A DNA stretch of 64,000 nt from DATDEW01 sp046590205 (GTDB taxonomy: Bacteria > Bacteroidota > Ignavibacteria > Palsa-1295), in the NCBI GenBank assembly GCA_046590205.1, contig JBKJTT010000018.1:1-64000 (forward strand). The letters are read 5' to 3'. Numbering within the stretch: the first letter of the stretch is position 1; each line of letters opens with the position of its first letter. The position numbers and the translations under genes are program-made. The notes beneath the pieces were generated by a model. That model worked only from the letters and a program-made list of their open reading frames with translations. It made no database searches and was not told the DNA's origin. Positions 1-8,800 of the stretch are shown here, piece by piece.

Positions 1-310
1 CTTCAACAAGGACTTCTGTATCAGGGCGAGGAATAAGAGCGGCAGGAGAAACATACAGTCGAAGCCCAAAGAATTCTGTCTCACCTGTGATATATTGAAG
101 GGGTTGATGTGCAAGCCGACGATTTATGAGATGCTCATACTCAATTTCTTCTTCCGGTGTTAGTGGGTCTTGCAGGTAACGCACCATTTCTGATTTCTTC
201 CACTCACCCTTGAGATAGACTGCAAGTAGCTCTGCATTTAACTCTGCGTCATCAATCCCCTCATCATGCAATGAGCGGCTTGCGTCTCGTATCGCTTCAT
301 ACCACAACAT
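1..310 (-). CDS. prmC: Peptide chain release factor N5-glutamine methyltransferase PrmC (N-terminal part, runs off the left edge)
   Basis: The visible 103 residues are the N-terminal helical domain and the start of the catalytic domain of PrmC/HemK, the SAM-dependent enzyme that methylates the glutamine of the GGQ motif of release factors. I read this frame directly: it shows the family signatures PLQYITGE and LIPRPDTE. The catalytic NPPY motif should lie beyond base 1 and cannot be checked. The ATG at 310 overlaps by one base the TAA of the upstream glycosyltransferase, so the two are translationally close and probably co-transcribed. The identification is firm although the gene is partial only because of the window edge. 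Confidence 0.9.
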   Translation of the reverse strand, partial: MLWYEAIRDASRSLHDEGIDDAELNAELLAVYLKGEWKKSEMVRYLQDPLTPEEEIEYEHLINRRLAHQPLQYITGETEFFGLRLYVSPAALIPRPDTEVLVE

Positions 311-1653
311 TACTTTACGAGTGAATCAAACACCTCAGCAAGACGGCGCGTCTCTTCGCGGCGTTCGTACTTGGAGATGACCTCTGTCTTCATCATACTG
401 CTCGTCTGCTCACCATTCTGCCATCCGTCGTAGAGTGTTTTGATGTAAGAAGCAGCTCTATCGGCATCGCTTTGGGCGATTGCTTTGCCGCCGTTGGTTT
501 CTTTCAGGAGTTCGCCTATCGCACCATCAGGCGGAGCGAATGCTATGAGCGGACGCATAGCACCGAGATACTCATACACTTTGCCCGGCACAATCGCACC
601 AACTGTTGCCGTATCATCCACTATAAGCAAAAGTGCATCAGAATCCTGTACAAGTTCGACGGCTCGTGAATGGGCAACATAATCTATCTTCTCTACCATT
701 GATGCAACATCCGCCTCGTCAAGCATCTCATGAATATCCGGACCAAACCTGCCGACAAAACGCAGATGAAGTTTTTCTTTTTCTACTGCACCTGATGCGA
801 TGAGCTTCCGTATCGCTTCAAGAAACGTTTTCGGATTACGCGGACCGTAGAGAGAACCGGAATATGTGATAACGAACTTCTCACTTCGTACGCGCACTGC
901 ACGATTCCCAATATCATGCTCGGGAAAATCTGCGCTATCGAACCCATTTGGAATATGCACAAACTTTGATGCGGGTATTTCGGGATACTTCCCTCGCACA
1001 TCATCTCTGATACCTTCCCATGCAACATCAACCATCTTTGCATCAGTAAAGACGGAGCGTTCGAGTTTTTTATCAATTGCTTTGGGTAAGAACCAGCGGT
1101 TCGGTGTCGAGCTTTCAAAGCCCGTCCACGGGTCACGAAAACCTGCAACCCACGGGATACCTGACAACTTACTTATCCTCCGTGCAACAAGCGAAACAGT
1201 ATAGGGCGGGCTTGAAGAGTATATCATGCTGATAGGATACTCTTTGGTTATCTTCATGCCTTCGGCAACTGCATTGCGGTACCAGCCGATACGCGCATCA
1301 GGGATAAAGAATGTTGCGCGGATAAATTCTGCTACTCGCTGCTTGAATGATTTCTCTGCGCCGCGTTTATTGACAGCAACATCAAGCGATACACCTTTTT
1401 TTACACCTGTGAACTTGCGGTAAAGATCATACGGCTCGAAGATTCGTGCGCGTCGGACTATAAGATCTGGTGGCAATTCTTTTGCCAGCGACTCGTCAAG
1501 TGCTTGGTATTCAGGGTTCTCGGGCACAAGCATGATAGGCGTCCAGCCGAACTCGCCGAGATACCGAGCGAACTTCGCAACGCGCTGCACCCCAGGTCCG
1601 CCCGCAGGCGGAAAATAATAACTAACGAATAAGACGTATTTTTTTTCGGGCAC
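310..1653 (-). CDS. GT4-like glycosyltransferase
   Basis: A 447-residue GT-B fold glycosyltransferase, probably cytoplasmic and acting on a nucleotide sugar. The N-terminal half has the GT4-type opening (FVSYYFPPAGGPGVQRVAKFA), and the C-terminal half has the second Rossmann domain with YSGSLYGPRNP and the donor-binding region PGKVYEYLGAMRPLIAF. The start is GTG at 1653, 17 bases after the stop of the secreted GH172-like gene, and its stop overlaps the prmC start. Acceptor and donor cannot be predicted. No membrane segment is evident. Family assignment is good; the pathway is unknown. Confidence 0.8.
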   Translation of the reverse strand: MPEKKYVLFVSYYFPPAGGPGVQRVAKFARYLGEFGWTPIMLVPENPEYQALDESLAKELPPDLIVRRARIFEPYDLYRKFTGVKKGVSLDVAVNKRGAEKSFKQRVAEFIRATFFIPDARIGWYRNAVAEGMKITKEYPISMIYSSSPPYTVSLVARRISKLSGIPWVAGFRDPWTGFESSTPNRWFLPKAIDKKLERSVFTDAKMVDVAWEGIRDDVRGKYPEIPASKFVHIPNGFDSADFPEHDIGNRAVRVRSEKFVITYSGSLYGPRNPKTFLEAIRKLIASGAVEKEKLHLRFVGRFGPDIHEMLDEADVASMVEKIDYVAHSRAVELVQDSDALLLIVDDTATVGAIVPGKVYEYLGAMRPLIAFAPPDGAIGELLKETNGGKAIAQSDADRAASYIKTLYDGWQNGEQTSSMMKTEVISKYERREETRRLAEVFDSLVK

Positions 1654-1670
1654 AGTAGCAATATTTGAAG

Positions 1671-4397
1671 CTACTTTGTAACGGTCAAGAGGCGCGAAAA
1701 CTCCCGTGTTTCTTTGCCTTGTGTGTAGGTGAAGATGACGAAGTAACTGCCGGCGGCGAATGTCTCTGTTTTTATATGCTCTTCTGCTCGGAAGTTCTCA
1801 AAAGGCAACATACTTCTAAACATTGTTCTACCGGATGCATCAATGATCCGAATAGTACACACTGCGCCGGAATCAGAAGAAAGATTATCTTTTGTCATCC
1901 CAATAACGACACCTTTTGTAGAAACAGGATTTGGATAGATGTAGGGATAAAGTGAGACTTTTGGTAACTCACTCACGGATGTAGTGGTATCGGTTATTGT
2001 GCCGGGACTAAGCGGAAGAATTGTTGTGGGTTTCAGGAGTAATACATCTGCACCCAAGAAATACCCTTGCGCACTATCGGCTTTACCGGTGCAGCGGAAG
2101 GTAAAAGTATGTTCACCCGCTGATAGATAGTGTGTGCCAAGGGTAAGAGTGTCGGAGGGTATCATATCACGCCAATCAGGTTCAGGTACTACAAACCCTG
2201 TAAATACACCAAGATTAGTATGGTCAAGTAAATAGTCAAAAGAACCGAATTGTTTTCCTCTTGAGAGTAACAATTTCAAGTCAAAAGTATCAGACTTGGG
2301 TACGGATAAAATAAATTGAACAGAATCACCACTCCCATATGGAGATAACAATGCTGTGGCTTGCTTACTCCATTTAGAATGCCATCGGGCTGTTAACATC
2401 TCCGAAGTAAGGGCTCTACCGGAAAATATGGCAGAAGAAACATGGTCTTCAAACTCATACTCTAATCGTCTGGTAAGTATAATTGGAGTATTTGATACGA
2501 CTCTCCCAGAAGTCTCGCCATGAACAGCTAATCTATATGATCTGTCGGCAATATATGGAATACGAACAACTGCTTCAAAACTATAATCATTCTTTACGAG
2601 AATTGTATCTTCATACGAGATACGAATACTATCAAGATAGACAGTTAGTTTCTCACCTTGTACAAAACCTCTCCCTTTGATAAGTAGTGTGTCTCCAAAT
2701 AGAAGTACAGGGGGCTGAAAATCTGAACAGGAATATAAAATAGGTTTTTGTAGTACAAGTATTTCTGTGGGATAGGCAATATCATTTATTGACAGTTTCC
2801 TATATCCTGTTTGCCATGACGAAGGGATAGTAGTAGAGACTAAAAATTTACCAGCTCCATTGGCATTAACTTCTACAATATTCTCATCATCAAGACGAGC
2901 AGTGATTTTTTCGTCGGGCTTGTACCCTGTCCCTGAAATAATCCATTCTTCCCCTGAGCGCACTGTATCACGTGATGTCCAAAACGGTATGTAGCGCTTA
3001 TAGTAGTATGCAACAGTACGGTAGTCCTCTCGAACGTCATTATCATTACCATGTTGCCAATGGAAATCAAATGAGCGGTGAAAATCAATAGCATCAAGAT
3101 AATGGAAACGATAAAGTCGCTGTGAAAATTGAGTGTGCCCGCTCAACGGCATACTGTAGGTCTTGAAATGGAAGTAGTAACCGCCGCCTATATAATCCTC
3201 TGTACCTGTATATTGTATTTTATAAAGCGGATTCCCATCTATTTCCATAAATGTATCGCCTTCAAAGGCACGAATATGTGTATTGTTCTTTATCCGAAGA
3301 CTTGTTCCAACTAATCGCCCATCGCCGTTGGTAGTCAGTACTGGATGTGATACATGGTAACGAGTTGGATTCGTTTCGCTAAATGTTGAATAAAAATAAG
3401 CATATTTAGAAATGTCTATTTCTTTTTTCTCGTAAGCACATTCTGCTTGCATTGTAATCGATTGTCGGGAGCGATTGATAATCCTGATTTTTGCAGATCT
3501 TCTAAATGGCATTGGAAAATAACTAACCATCCCGCTATCTTTATCTACTCGAAGTTGAAACGCTCGAATCTTCATTGTGTCAGGAGGTACCATAAAAAAA
3601 TCTCCTAACGGGACATTCACTGAAGAAAAAGGTTCATCATCCCAAGTAATATCAAGCCAAAGAGAATCAAGTAGTAGCTGGTCATACGATTCCGGCAAAA
3701 GACGAAGGGAGTGAATTAAGGACGGTCCACTCATCTGAAAAAGAACAGTTGTATCATTTGCCCCTAAGAGAAATTCCTTCTTCTCCAAAGACGATGGAAA
3801 ACCAACCCAAGGATTGCTGTTTTCCAAATATGACTGTTCAGCTTCAGTTTGTTCGGCTTGTATTTTTATATCAGTAGTAAGCGGATCAAATGAAACTTTA
3901 TTACTTGCCTCATCCCTACGAAAAGCAACTGCATAGAATACGAAGCTATTAACACCTTCGATAGTTATCCGAAAATTCTTTGTGTATGGCATTTGAATGT
4001 CACATATATTCGCTCCAGCCATCGGTGTTGTCAGTGGCATTCGTAGCAACCCATGTGATTCCCGAAAGAAATCATACACTTTTGCTACTCTGACTAATGT
4101 GTCATCAATATATAATTTGACAAATGCAGTTTCTGGTGCCTCAATCGGAACAGTCATCCAAAAATGAGTTATCACCCCTCTTCCTGTATCACCTGCTATG
4201 ATATGATACCCGTCTAATGAATCTGTTTCTTGAGGATAGCCAAAACCCGTTTTATATCGTAATGGTGTACGGTTAGTGAGATCAAGTCTGCTTATCGCTT
4301 CAGGGTCTGTAAGGTTTATATAATGGGAAATCCCCTGTCCATAAAGAAACGGGGCAATTACCACACAAAAGACCATTGTAATAATGACAGTACGCAT
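1671..4397 (-). CDS. Secreted DUF2961/GH172-like protein with type IX sorting domain
   Basis: A 908-residue exported protein. Residues 1-21 form a signal peptide. The region of about residues 25-450 resembles DUF2961, the family that holds GH172 difructose-anhydride and arabinofuranosidase-type enzymes: it begins with ISRLDLTNRTPLRYK and has the early motif GRGVITHFWMTVP, with later YTGTEDYIGGGYYF. Middle parts (about 460-800) look like beta-sandwich modules. The end (from about residue 818, YIYPNPVSTKG, to the terminal LLTVTK) is a Por/T9SS C-terminal sorting domain, so the protein is expected at the cell surface. The substrate is not predictable. The family call is from motif memory, not a search. 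Confidence 0.72.
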   Translation of the reverse strand: MRTVIITMVFCVVIAPFLYGQGISHYINLTDPEAISRLDLTNRTPLRYKTGFGYPQETDSLDGYHIIAGDTGRGVITHFWMTVPIEAPETAFVKLYIDDTLVRVAKVYDFFRESHGLLRMPLTTPMAGANICDIQMPYTKNFRITIEGVNSFVFYAVAFRRDEASNKVSFDPLTTDIKIQAEQTEAEQSYLENSNPWVGFPSSLEKKEFLLGANDTTVLFQMSGPSLIHSLRLLPESYDQLLLDSLWLDITWDDEPFSSVNVPLGDFFMVPPDTMKIRAFQLRVDKDSGMVSYFPMPFRRSAKIRIINRSRQSITMQAECAYEKKEIDISKYAYFYSTFSETNPTRYHVSHPVLTTNGDGRLVGTSLRIKNNTHIRAFEGDTFMEIDGNPLYKIQYTGTEDYIGGGYYFHFKTYSMPLSGHTQFSQRLYRFHYLDAIDFHRSFDFHWQHGNDNDVREDYRTVAYYYKRYIPFWTSRDTVRSGEEWIISGTGYKPDEKITARLDDENIVEVNANGAGKFLVSTTIPSSWQTGYRKLSINDIAYPTEILVLQKPILYSCSDFQPPVLLFGDTLLIKGRGFVQGEKLTVYLDSIRISYEDTILVKNDYSFEAVVRIPYIADRSYRLAVHGETSGRVVSNTPIILTRRLEYEFEDHVSSAIFSGRALTSEMLTARWHSKWSKQATALLSPYGSGDSVQFILSVPKSDTFDLKLLLSRGKQFGSFDYLLDHTNLGVFTGFVVPEPDWRDMIPSDTLTLGTHYLSAGEHTFTFRCTGKADSAQGYFLGADVLLLKPTTILPLSPGTITDTTTSVSELPKVSLYPYIYPNPVSTKGVVIGMTKDNLSSDSGAVCTIRIIDASGRTMFRSMLPFENFRAEEHIKTETFAAGSYFVIFTYTQGKETREFSRLLTVTK

Positions 4398-4490
4398 AGT
4401 CTTTTTGTAATGCTATATTTTTGAGGTTGGTTGCAAAATTATTAAAATATTTTTTTTTTAAAATAATTAGGAATTCGAGAAAAGTTGTTG

Positions 4491-4498
4491 TATATTTG
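4491..4498 (+). promoter_or_regulatory. Putative -7 element TATATTTG
   Basis: The octamer fits the Bacteroidota housekeeping consensus TAnnTTTG. It lies in the longest AT-rich stretch of the divergent gap between the GH172-like gene and the GGxxN-repeat gene. No good TTG is found about 19 bases upstream. It would start a transcript near 4503, some 340 bases before the next plus-strand gene. Confidence 0.35.
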
Positions 4499-4707
4499 TA
4501 CTAGAGTCCGACACAATTATGCCTTATCGACGTAATTTGTAGAACTCTCCTACTGAGTGGACTTTCTTAAGCCCCCAAGGTAATGTCAGATAACATAGAG
4601 TGGTAATCTATTTTGTCAGGTAGGATGATGTTTGCTTTCGTAAATCAACGAAGTATCTTTAAGCTTTGCTGGTCAAAGTGCACCCTATAAAAAAAGGGCG
4701 TACTTTC
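4499..4707 (+). other. Structured intergenic region, possible small RNA or long leader
   Basis: The 447-base gap 4398-4844 holds no credible gene. It contains a strong imperfect hairpin at 4675-4706 (12-base arms, one G-U and one mismatch, 8-base A-rich loop) and a weaker pairing region around 4585-4620. Together with the promoter-like octamer at 4491 this suggests a transcribed structured RNA or a long 5' leader of the gene at 4845. I could not match it to tmRNA, RNase P, SRP RNA or 6S RNA. No clear T-run follows the hairpin. Confidence 0.3.
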
Positions 4708-4844
4708 GCACACCCTTCATACCAAACAGTAGGTTACCTCAACGCCCGAAAGCGAGGTGGTGATCTGTTCTGTTTTTTCGTAGGTACAGACATATAACCA
4801 TCTCGCATCGGGATTCATTCACAACGTAATATAAAATTACAACA

Positions 4845-7001
4845 ATGAAAATGAACCTCGTTGCGAAAGCAACACTTATCATGCTCGCCCTTCTCTTTAC
4901 GGGGATGGACGCTCGAGCACAACTAACCGATGTTCCACGCATTATTTCCTATCAGGGTAAGATTGACAATGCTTCAGGGCAGCCAATAGCTGACGGCAAG
5001 CACACCGTAACCGTCTCACTCTACCGAGATGAAGACGGCAAACATAAGGTTTGGACTTCAACCGAACAAGTTGATGTGAAAGGAGGTATAATGAATCTCC
5101 AACTCGGTAAAACAAAAGCATTACCGAATAGTAATGCAATGTCTGGTCCGCTATATGTCGGCGTATCGCTCAACGGTACAGTAGAAATGCGGCCTCTTAC
5201 GATGCTCACTGCTGCTCCGTATGCTATTAACATACCCGATAAATCGGTAACAATGGAGAAACTCTCTGATGAGGTTACTTCAAAGATTACTGGGTTTAAA
5301 TCAAATCAGGACCAGCAATCTTGGACTCTTTTGGGTACAGGAAATATATCAGGTGGTACGTCTGATTTTCTCGGGGGTGGTACAAACAATTCTATTACAC
5401 CATTCAATGCTGGGGCGGGAAACAAGAACACATTAACAGGAGGCGAAACTAATCTCATTGACTCAACTACAAACCATAATTTTATTGGTGGCGGTCGAAC
5501 AAACGTTATTATAGCTTCAAGTGCCAGTTCTGCAATAGGAGGTGGTGATTCCAACACAATCCAGGGTGCTCAAGGTGCTTTTATTGGAGGTGGTGATAGC
5601 AACAGAATCACTGGAAGAACTGCAACGATCGGGGGTGGAGCATTTAACTTAGCAACTGGCAAAGGAGCATTCATTGGAGGCGGCCAAGCTGAATCAGCGG
5701 CAATACTTGTGTCTAACAACAGAGCAAATGGTCAAAACACTGTGGTTGGAGGTGGTAGTTTGAACGAAGCGAACGCGGACTACTCGACAATTACAGGTGG
5801 AGAGCTTAATATTACAACCGGAACCCATTCTTTTATCGGTGGTGGTGGTAATACGGTCGGTGGGGTAGGTAATAGCACAACAAAGCAATACTCTTCAATA
5901 GTTGGTGGAAAGTCCAATTCTGTTGAGACAGAATTCTCTTCAATAGGAGGAGGAGAAGATAATAGTATTTCTACCAACGGCACATACTCCGCTGGACTAC
6001 ACCATAACACTATAGGTGGTGGGCAACTCAACGCAATTGTTAATGACAATGGCTCGCGTAGTGCTCATCACTCAACTATCGCAGGTGGTGATTCAAATAG
6101 TATTTCTGGCCTCTCAGAACATGCAACAATCGGCGGTGGTGGTTGGAATCAAATCAACTTTCGTCTTGGTGGAACCACCAAAAATGATTATGGTACAATC
6201 GCAGGAGGCAGTTATAACTTTGTTGAAAATTCTTGGGGAGTAATAAGCGGTGGGTTTCAAAACCATACGAAAGGAGACTATAGCAAACGCCTAAGTACAA
6301 TTGCAGGTGGTAGCGGAAATACCACAGATGGTCTGGTATCTACTATCGTTGGTGGAGAAAAGAACATTACAAACCAATATGGACAGCTTGTTGGTTGCTT
6401 CTTTAATGAGGCAAGAGTTTTAACTGTTCCTATCACCGGAAACCCGAATGTAACCCAGACAAACACATATAATGAGCCACTTTTCATTCTCGGAAATGGA
6501 AAATTAACTCTAAAAAGAAACGCTTTTGAGGTTTCATTTAATGGCCATTCAATTGTACATGACAGAAATGGAACAGGTAGTAGCGTTGTTGGTGGACGTG
6601 CTTCAATAATAGGCGCTACCTACCGAGATAATGTTATCTACGCATGGGGTGATGTTCAAGCTATGCATATTGAGTATTCTGGACCATTCCCGGTAAAACT
6701 AATAGTAAATTGTGATTTTGGTGTTGATTCAGTTATGCAAACAGCTGTCGGAACTTACACAGTTTATTTAAATGTAGACGATGCTTGGGGTGCGAATGCA
6801 AGTTTAAGTTGTGGAGCTATTACAACTTCACCTGTAGGCCCAGTATGTGGGTTAACCTCATCTCCAGGACGCCTCTATGGAACAAACAATCAGCAGTTTG
6901 ACGTGAAAACATGTTACGCACCAAATAGTACAGTGCAAAACAATGATTTCATGTTCCATGTAACTGCACGTCCAAACAACCCAAACGCACCAAAGTACTA
7001 A
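4845..7001 (+). CDS. Secreted protein with about 19 GGxxN repeats
   Basis: A 718-residue protein with a signal peptide (cleavage probably after ARA, about residue 25). Residues about 30-130 have the IISYQGKI ... APYAINIPDKSV module often found at the N-terminus of secreted tail-fibre-like proteins. Residues about 175-506 hold about 19 copies of a short repeat with core [FTIV]-I-G-G-G-x-x-N at irregular 14-30 residue spacing, reminiscent of the beta-roll head repeats of trimeric autotransporters. No YadA anchor and no clear type IX sorting domain are present; the last 150 residues are a separate beta-rich domain with four cysteines. Probably a surface or extracellular structural/adhesive protein; function unknown. 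ATG at 4845 or 4851 are both possible. Confidence 0.7.
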   Translation: MKMNLVAKATLIMLALLFTGMDARAQLTDVPRIISYQGKIDNASGQPIADGKHTVTVSLYRDEDGKHKVWTSTEQVDVKGGIMNLQLGKTKALPNSNAMSGPLYVGVSLNGTVEMRPLTMLTAAPYAINIPDKSVTMEKLSDEVTSKITGFKSNQDQQSWTLLGTGNISGGTSDFLGGGTNNSITPFNAGAGNKNTLTGGETNLIDSTTNHNFIGGGRTNVIIASSASSAIGGGDSNTIQGAQGAFIGGGDSNRITGRTATIGGGAFNLATGKGAFIGGGQAESAAILVSNNRANGQNTVVGGGSLNEANADYSTITGGELNITTGTHSFIGGGGNTVGGVGNSTTKQYSSIVGGKSNSVETEFSSIGGGEDNSISTNGTYSAGLHHNTIGGGQLNAIVNDNGSRSAHHSTIAGGDSNSISGLSEHATIGGGGWNQINFRLGGTTKNDYGTIAGGSYNFVENSWGVISGGFQNHTKGDYSKRLSTIAGGSGNTTDGLVSTIVGGEKNITNQYGQLVGCFFNEARVLTVPITGNPNVTQTNTYNEPLFILGNGKLTLKRNAFEVSFNGHSIVHDRNGTGSSVVGGRASIIGATYRDNVIYAWGDVQAMHIEYSGPFPVKLIVNCDFGVDSVMQTAVGTYTVYLNVDDAWGANASLSCGAITTSPVGPVCGLTSSPGRLYGTNNQQFDVKTCYAPNSTVQNNDFMFHVTARPNNPNAPKY

Positions 7002-7027
7002 CTTTATTAAGTCGAGTTGAGAGTTCA

Positions 7028-7060
7028 AACCCCTTTAGAAAATATCTAAAGGGGTTTTCT
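7028..7060 (+). terminator. Rho-independent terminator, overlaps the end of the convergent gene
   Basis: A perfect 12-base stem (7028-7039 with 7045-7056) and 5-base loop are followed by TTCTT. It ends the GGxxN-repeat gene. The TAG stop of the convergent methyltransferase (7046-7048) lies inside the right arm, so the element serves at most weakly in the opposite direction. Confidence 0.85.
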
Positions 7061-7882
7061 TAATAAATATGATGCTTCCAACGCGAAGAGTTCGCGGATG
7101 CCGGGGATCGCTTTCAAGAAGTTTGCCTTGATCGCCGGTAATCCGAACTTCATCTTGAAAACAGGGCGAAGGAAGTAGAGTTCTTCCGAAACAATCTCAA
7201 GTTGGGCATCTTTGGCTGCCCTACGAAATTTGTCTATAGTTAAGCGTATTTCGCGTAAGCTCGATACCTCATCCACATCAATTTGAAGCCGTGCGCCTTT
7301 ATATGCTTTGGTAAAGAGAGCATCAGGCAGTGCATGAATGTATGGGATCTTGCCCATCGTGTTATCAAGCAAGTGCTGATGAGCGCCGTAGGGTGAATAG
7401 TACGGAGGAAAAACAATATAAAGCCATGCGCCGGGCTTCATGAACTCCATCACGTTGCGCAAACTCTTTTCTGTTTCGTGGAGATGCTCGATAACATCAC
7501 GAAGCGTGACGAAATCAAAATGCTCACGCCATTTATCAGGTGGTGCTTGGTTAGTAATGTCGTGAATCGCAAACTCTGCTTTGAGTCCGAGTGCTTCAAA
7601 CCCTTTCGCGGCAGAATCAATCGCTGACTGGCGAATGTCAATACCGAGCGTCTCCACTACTCCCTCTTCAGCGAAGGATGCAAGCACTCCACCCTCGCCG
7701 CAACCGATCTCTGCAATACGTGCGCCATTAAACTGGACACCCTTGCTCTTGAGGTACGGGACGAGGAATTCATGCCCAAGCCCGTATTGATACCCAAAAT
7801 AATATTGCTCGTAAGCGTTCGTGTCCCCACGCGCGGCGAGCAAATTCACTTTCGATTGACTATGTGCAGATAGCTTTGGCAT
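7046..7882 (-). CDS. Class I SAM-dependent methyltransferase
   Basis: A 278-residue cytoplasmic methyltransferase. Motif I is IAEIGCGEGGVL (about residues 58-69), the acidic end of strand 2 is TLGIDIRQ, and the post-motif region VTLRDVIEHLHETE is typical of Methyltransf_11/UbiG-like enzymes, as is MKPGAWLYIVFPP. The sequence after residue 165 (YYSPYGAHQH) suggests a small-molecule, glycan or lipid acceptor, but no specific one can be named. The gene stands among glycosyltransferases and another methyltransferase, so a role in surface glycan decoration is a reasonable inference. Confidence 0.8.
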   Translation of the reverse strand: MPKLSAHSQSKVNLLAARGDTNAYEQYYFGYQYGLGHEFLVPYLKSKGVQFNGARIAEIGCGEGGVLASFAEEGVVETLGIDIRQSAIDSAAKGFEALGLKAEFAIHDITNQAPPDKWREHFDFVTLRDVIEHLHETEKSLRNVMEFMKPGAWLYIVFPPYYSPYGAHQHLLDNTMGKIPYIHALPDALFTKAYKGARLQIDVDEVSSLREIRLTIDKFRRAAKDAQLEIVSEELYFLRPVFKMKFGLPAIKANFLKAIPGIRELFALEASYLLRKPL

Positions 7883-7937
7883 TCATTTTTCCTTCGGCAT
7901 CTTAACAAAACTCTCCCATGAATATTTCGCTTTTTCT

Positions 7938-8699
7938 TTAGGGCAATGTGATCTTGACCAACCCCTTAAACTCTGAAATTGCCTCTTGATAGGACTCCTG
8001 CGACTCTTCTTCCGGTTCAGAAGTAAACTGCCAATTGAAGCTCAGATCGTCGGGAGTTTGAAATCCGAACCACTTATAATTCTGCTTTTGTGTTTCGAGG
8101 GCTTGTTTGCCATTCCAGTTATGCCCGAAAAGTACAATGCCTGCCTCGCATTTTGTTATCTCTTTGATCGGCTTCTCGCTGAGAGTGGTGAATCGGTTCT
8201 CTATCCAGCTAAGCCGTTCGTAAAGTCGTTGATAAACACTATTAACCTGACCCCACCTGACCGAACCAAAAAAGACGACAACCTTTGACTCAAAAAGCGC
8301 ACGAGATATTTTGTAGAGTTCATCGTCCTTATTATTGATCGATGCCCAACAACGATGATACCCGGTAGGATTTTTTGTTTTGTTTTTCAGAAGTGCCTCT
8401 TCCATCCCGCATCTGTTCCCCTTAGATGTGCTGATGTTTCCTTCGCATGTGTATATCTTGAGCGGTGCTACATCCATTATGCGGATATTCTTCCGAGGCA
8501 GTTGCTTCTTTACCAACCGTGCAAACTGCGTACTTTTTGGGATATCCCATTTGTGCTCTATATATCGGTTACTCGTCGTAAGAAAAAGAATATCGTTCTT
8601 TTTTTTTAGATACGAGATAAACCCTTCGCACTTCTTTGCGAGGTCGTTCTCGGATAGGTTGGGGAGTATATTATTGTAGAGATCTTCAATTATGCCCAT
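7938..8699 (-). CDS. Flavodoxin-like / NADPH-dependent FMN reductase family protein
   Basis: A 253-residue protein with the pattern of iron-sulfur-flavoprotein-like and multimeric flavodoxins: KIYTCEGNISTSKGNRC in the phosphate-loop region, then DELYKISRALFESKVVVFFGSVRWGQVNSVYQRLYERL, which corresponds to the flavin-contacting segment with the usual Pro-Val-Tyr-Trp replaced by Ser-Val-Arg-Trp. The N-terminal ~60 residues are an extra segment. Likely an FMN-binding redox protein; partner unknown. The ATG at 8699 is 9 bases from a 20-base perfect palindrome that sits between this gene and the divergent methyltransferase. Confidence 0.6.
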   Translation of the reverse strand: MGIIEDLYNNILPNLSENDLAKKCEGFISYLKKKNDILFLTTSNRYIEHKWDIPKSTQFARLVKKQLPRKNIRIMDVAPLKIYTCEGNISTSKGNRCGMEEALLKNKTKNPTGYHRCWASINNKDDELYKISRALFESKVVVFFGSVRWGQVNSVYQRLYERLSWIENRFTTLSEKPIKEITKCEAGIVLFGHNWNGKQALETQKQNYKWFGFQTPDDLSFNWQFTSEPEEESQESYQEAISEFKGLVKITLP

Positions 8700-8708
8700 T
8701 GTTTGGAG

Positions 8709-8728
8709 GTAGTATATGGATATACTAC
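8709..8728. promoter_or_regulatory. Perfect 9+2+9 palindrome between divergent genes
   Basis: Arms GTAGTATAT and ATATACTAC with a GG centre lie 10 bases from the start codon of the minus-strand flavodoxin-like gene and 73 bases from the plus-strand methyltransferase. Size and position fit an operator for a dimeric repressor, or a short leader hairpin of the minus-strand mRNA. No regulator gene is adjacent. Confidence 0.4.
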
Positions 8729-8800
8729 AGTATCAGGAGCAGATTTGTTAAACCAAAATTGGGTGGAGTTGCTTTATACAGCACATAAAGATACCGTTAG

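Noticed and set aside
4675..4706. Rho-independent terminator
   Set aside because: The hairpin is strong but no T-run follows in either direction and no gene ends nearby.
4845..7001. Trimeric autotransporter (YadA type)
   Set aside because: The repeats are suggestive, but the end of the protein lacks the four-strand YadA membrane anchor.
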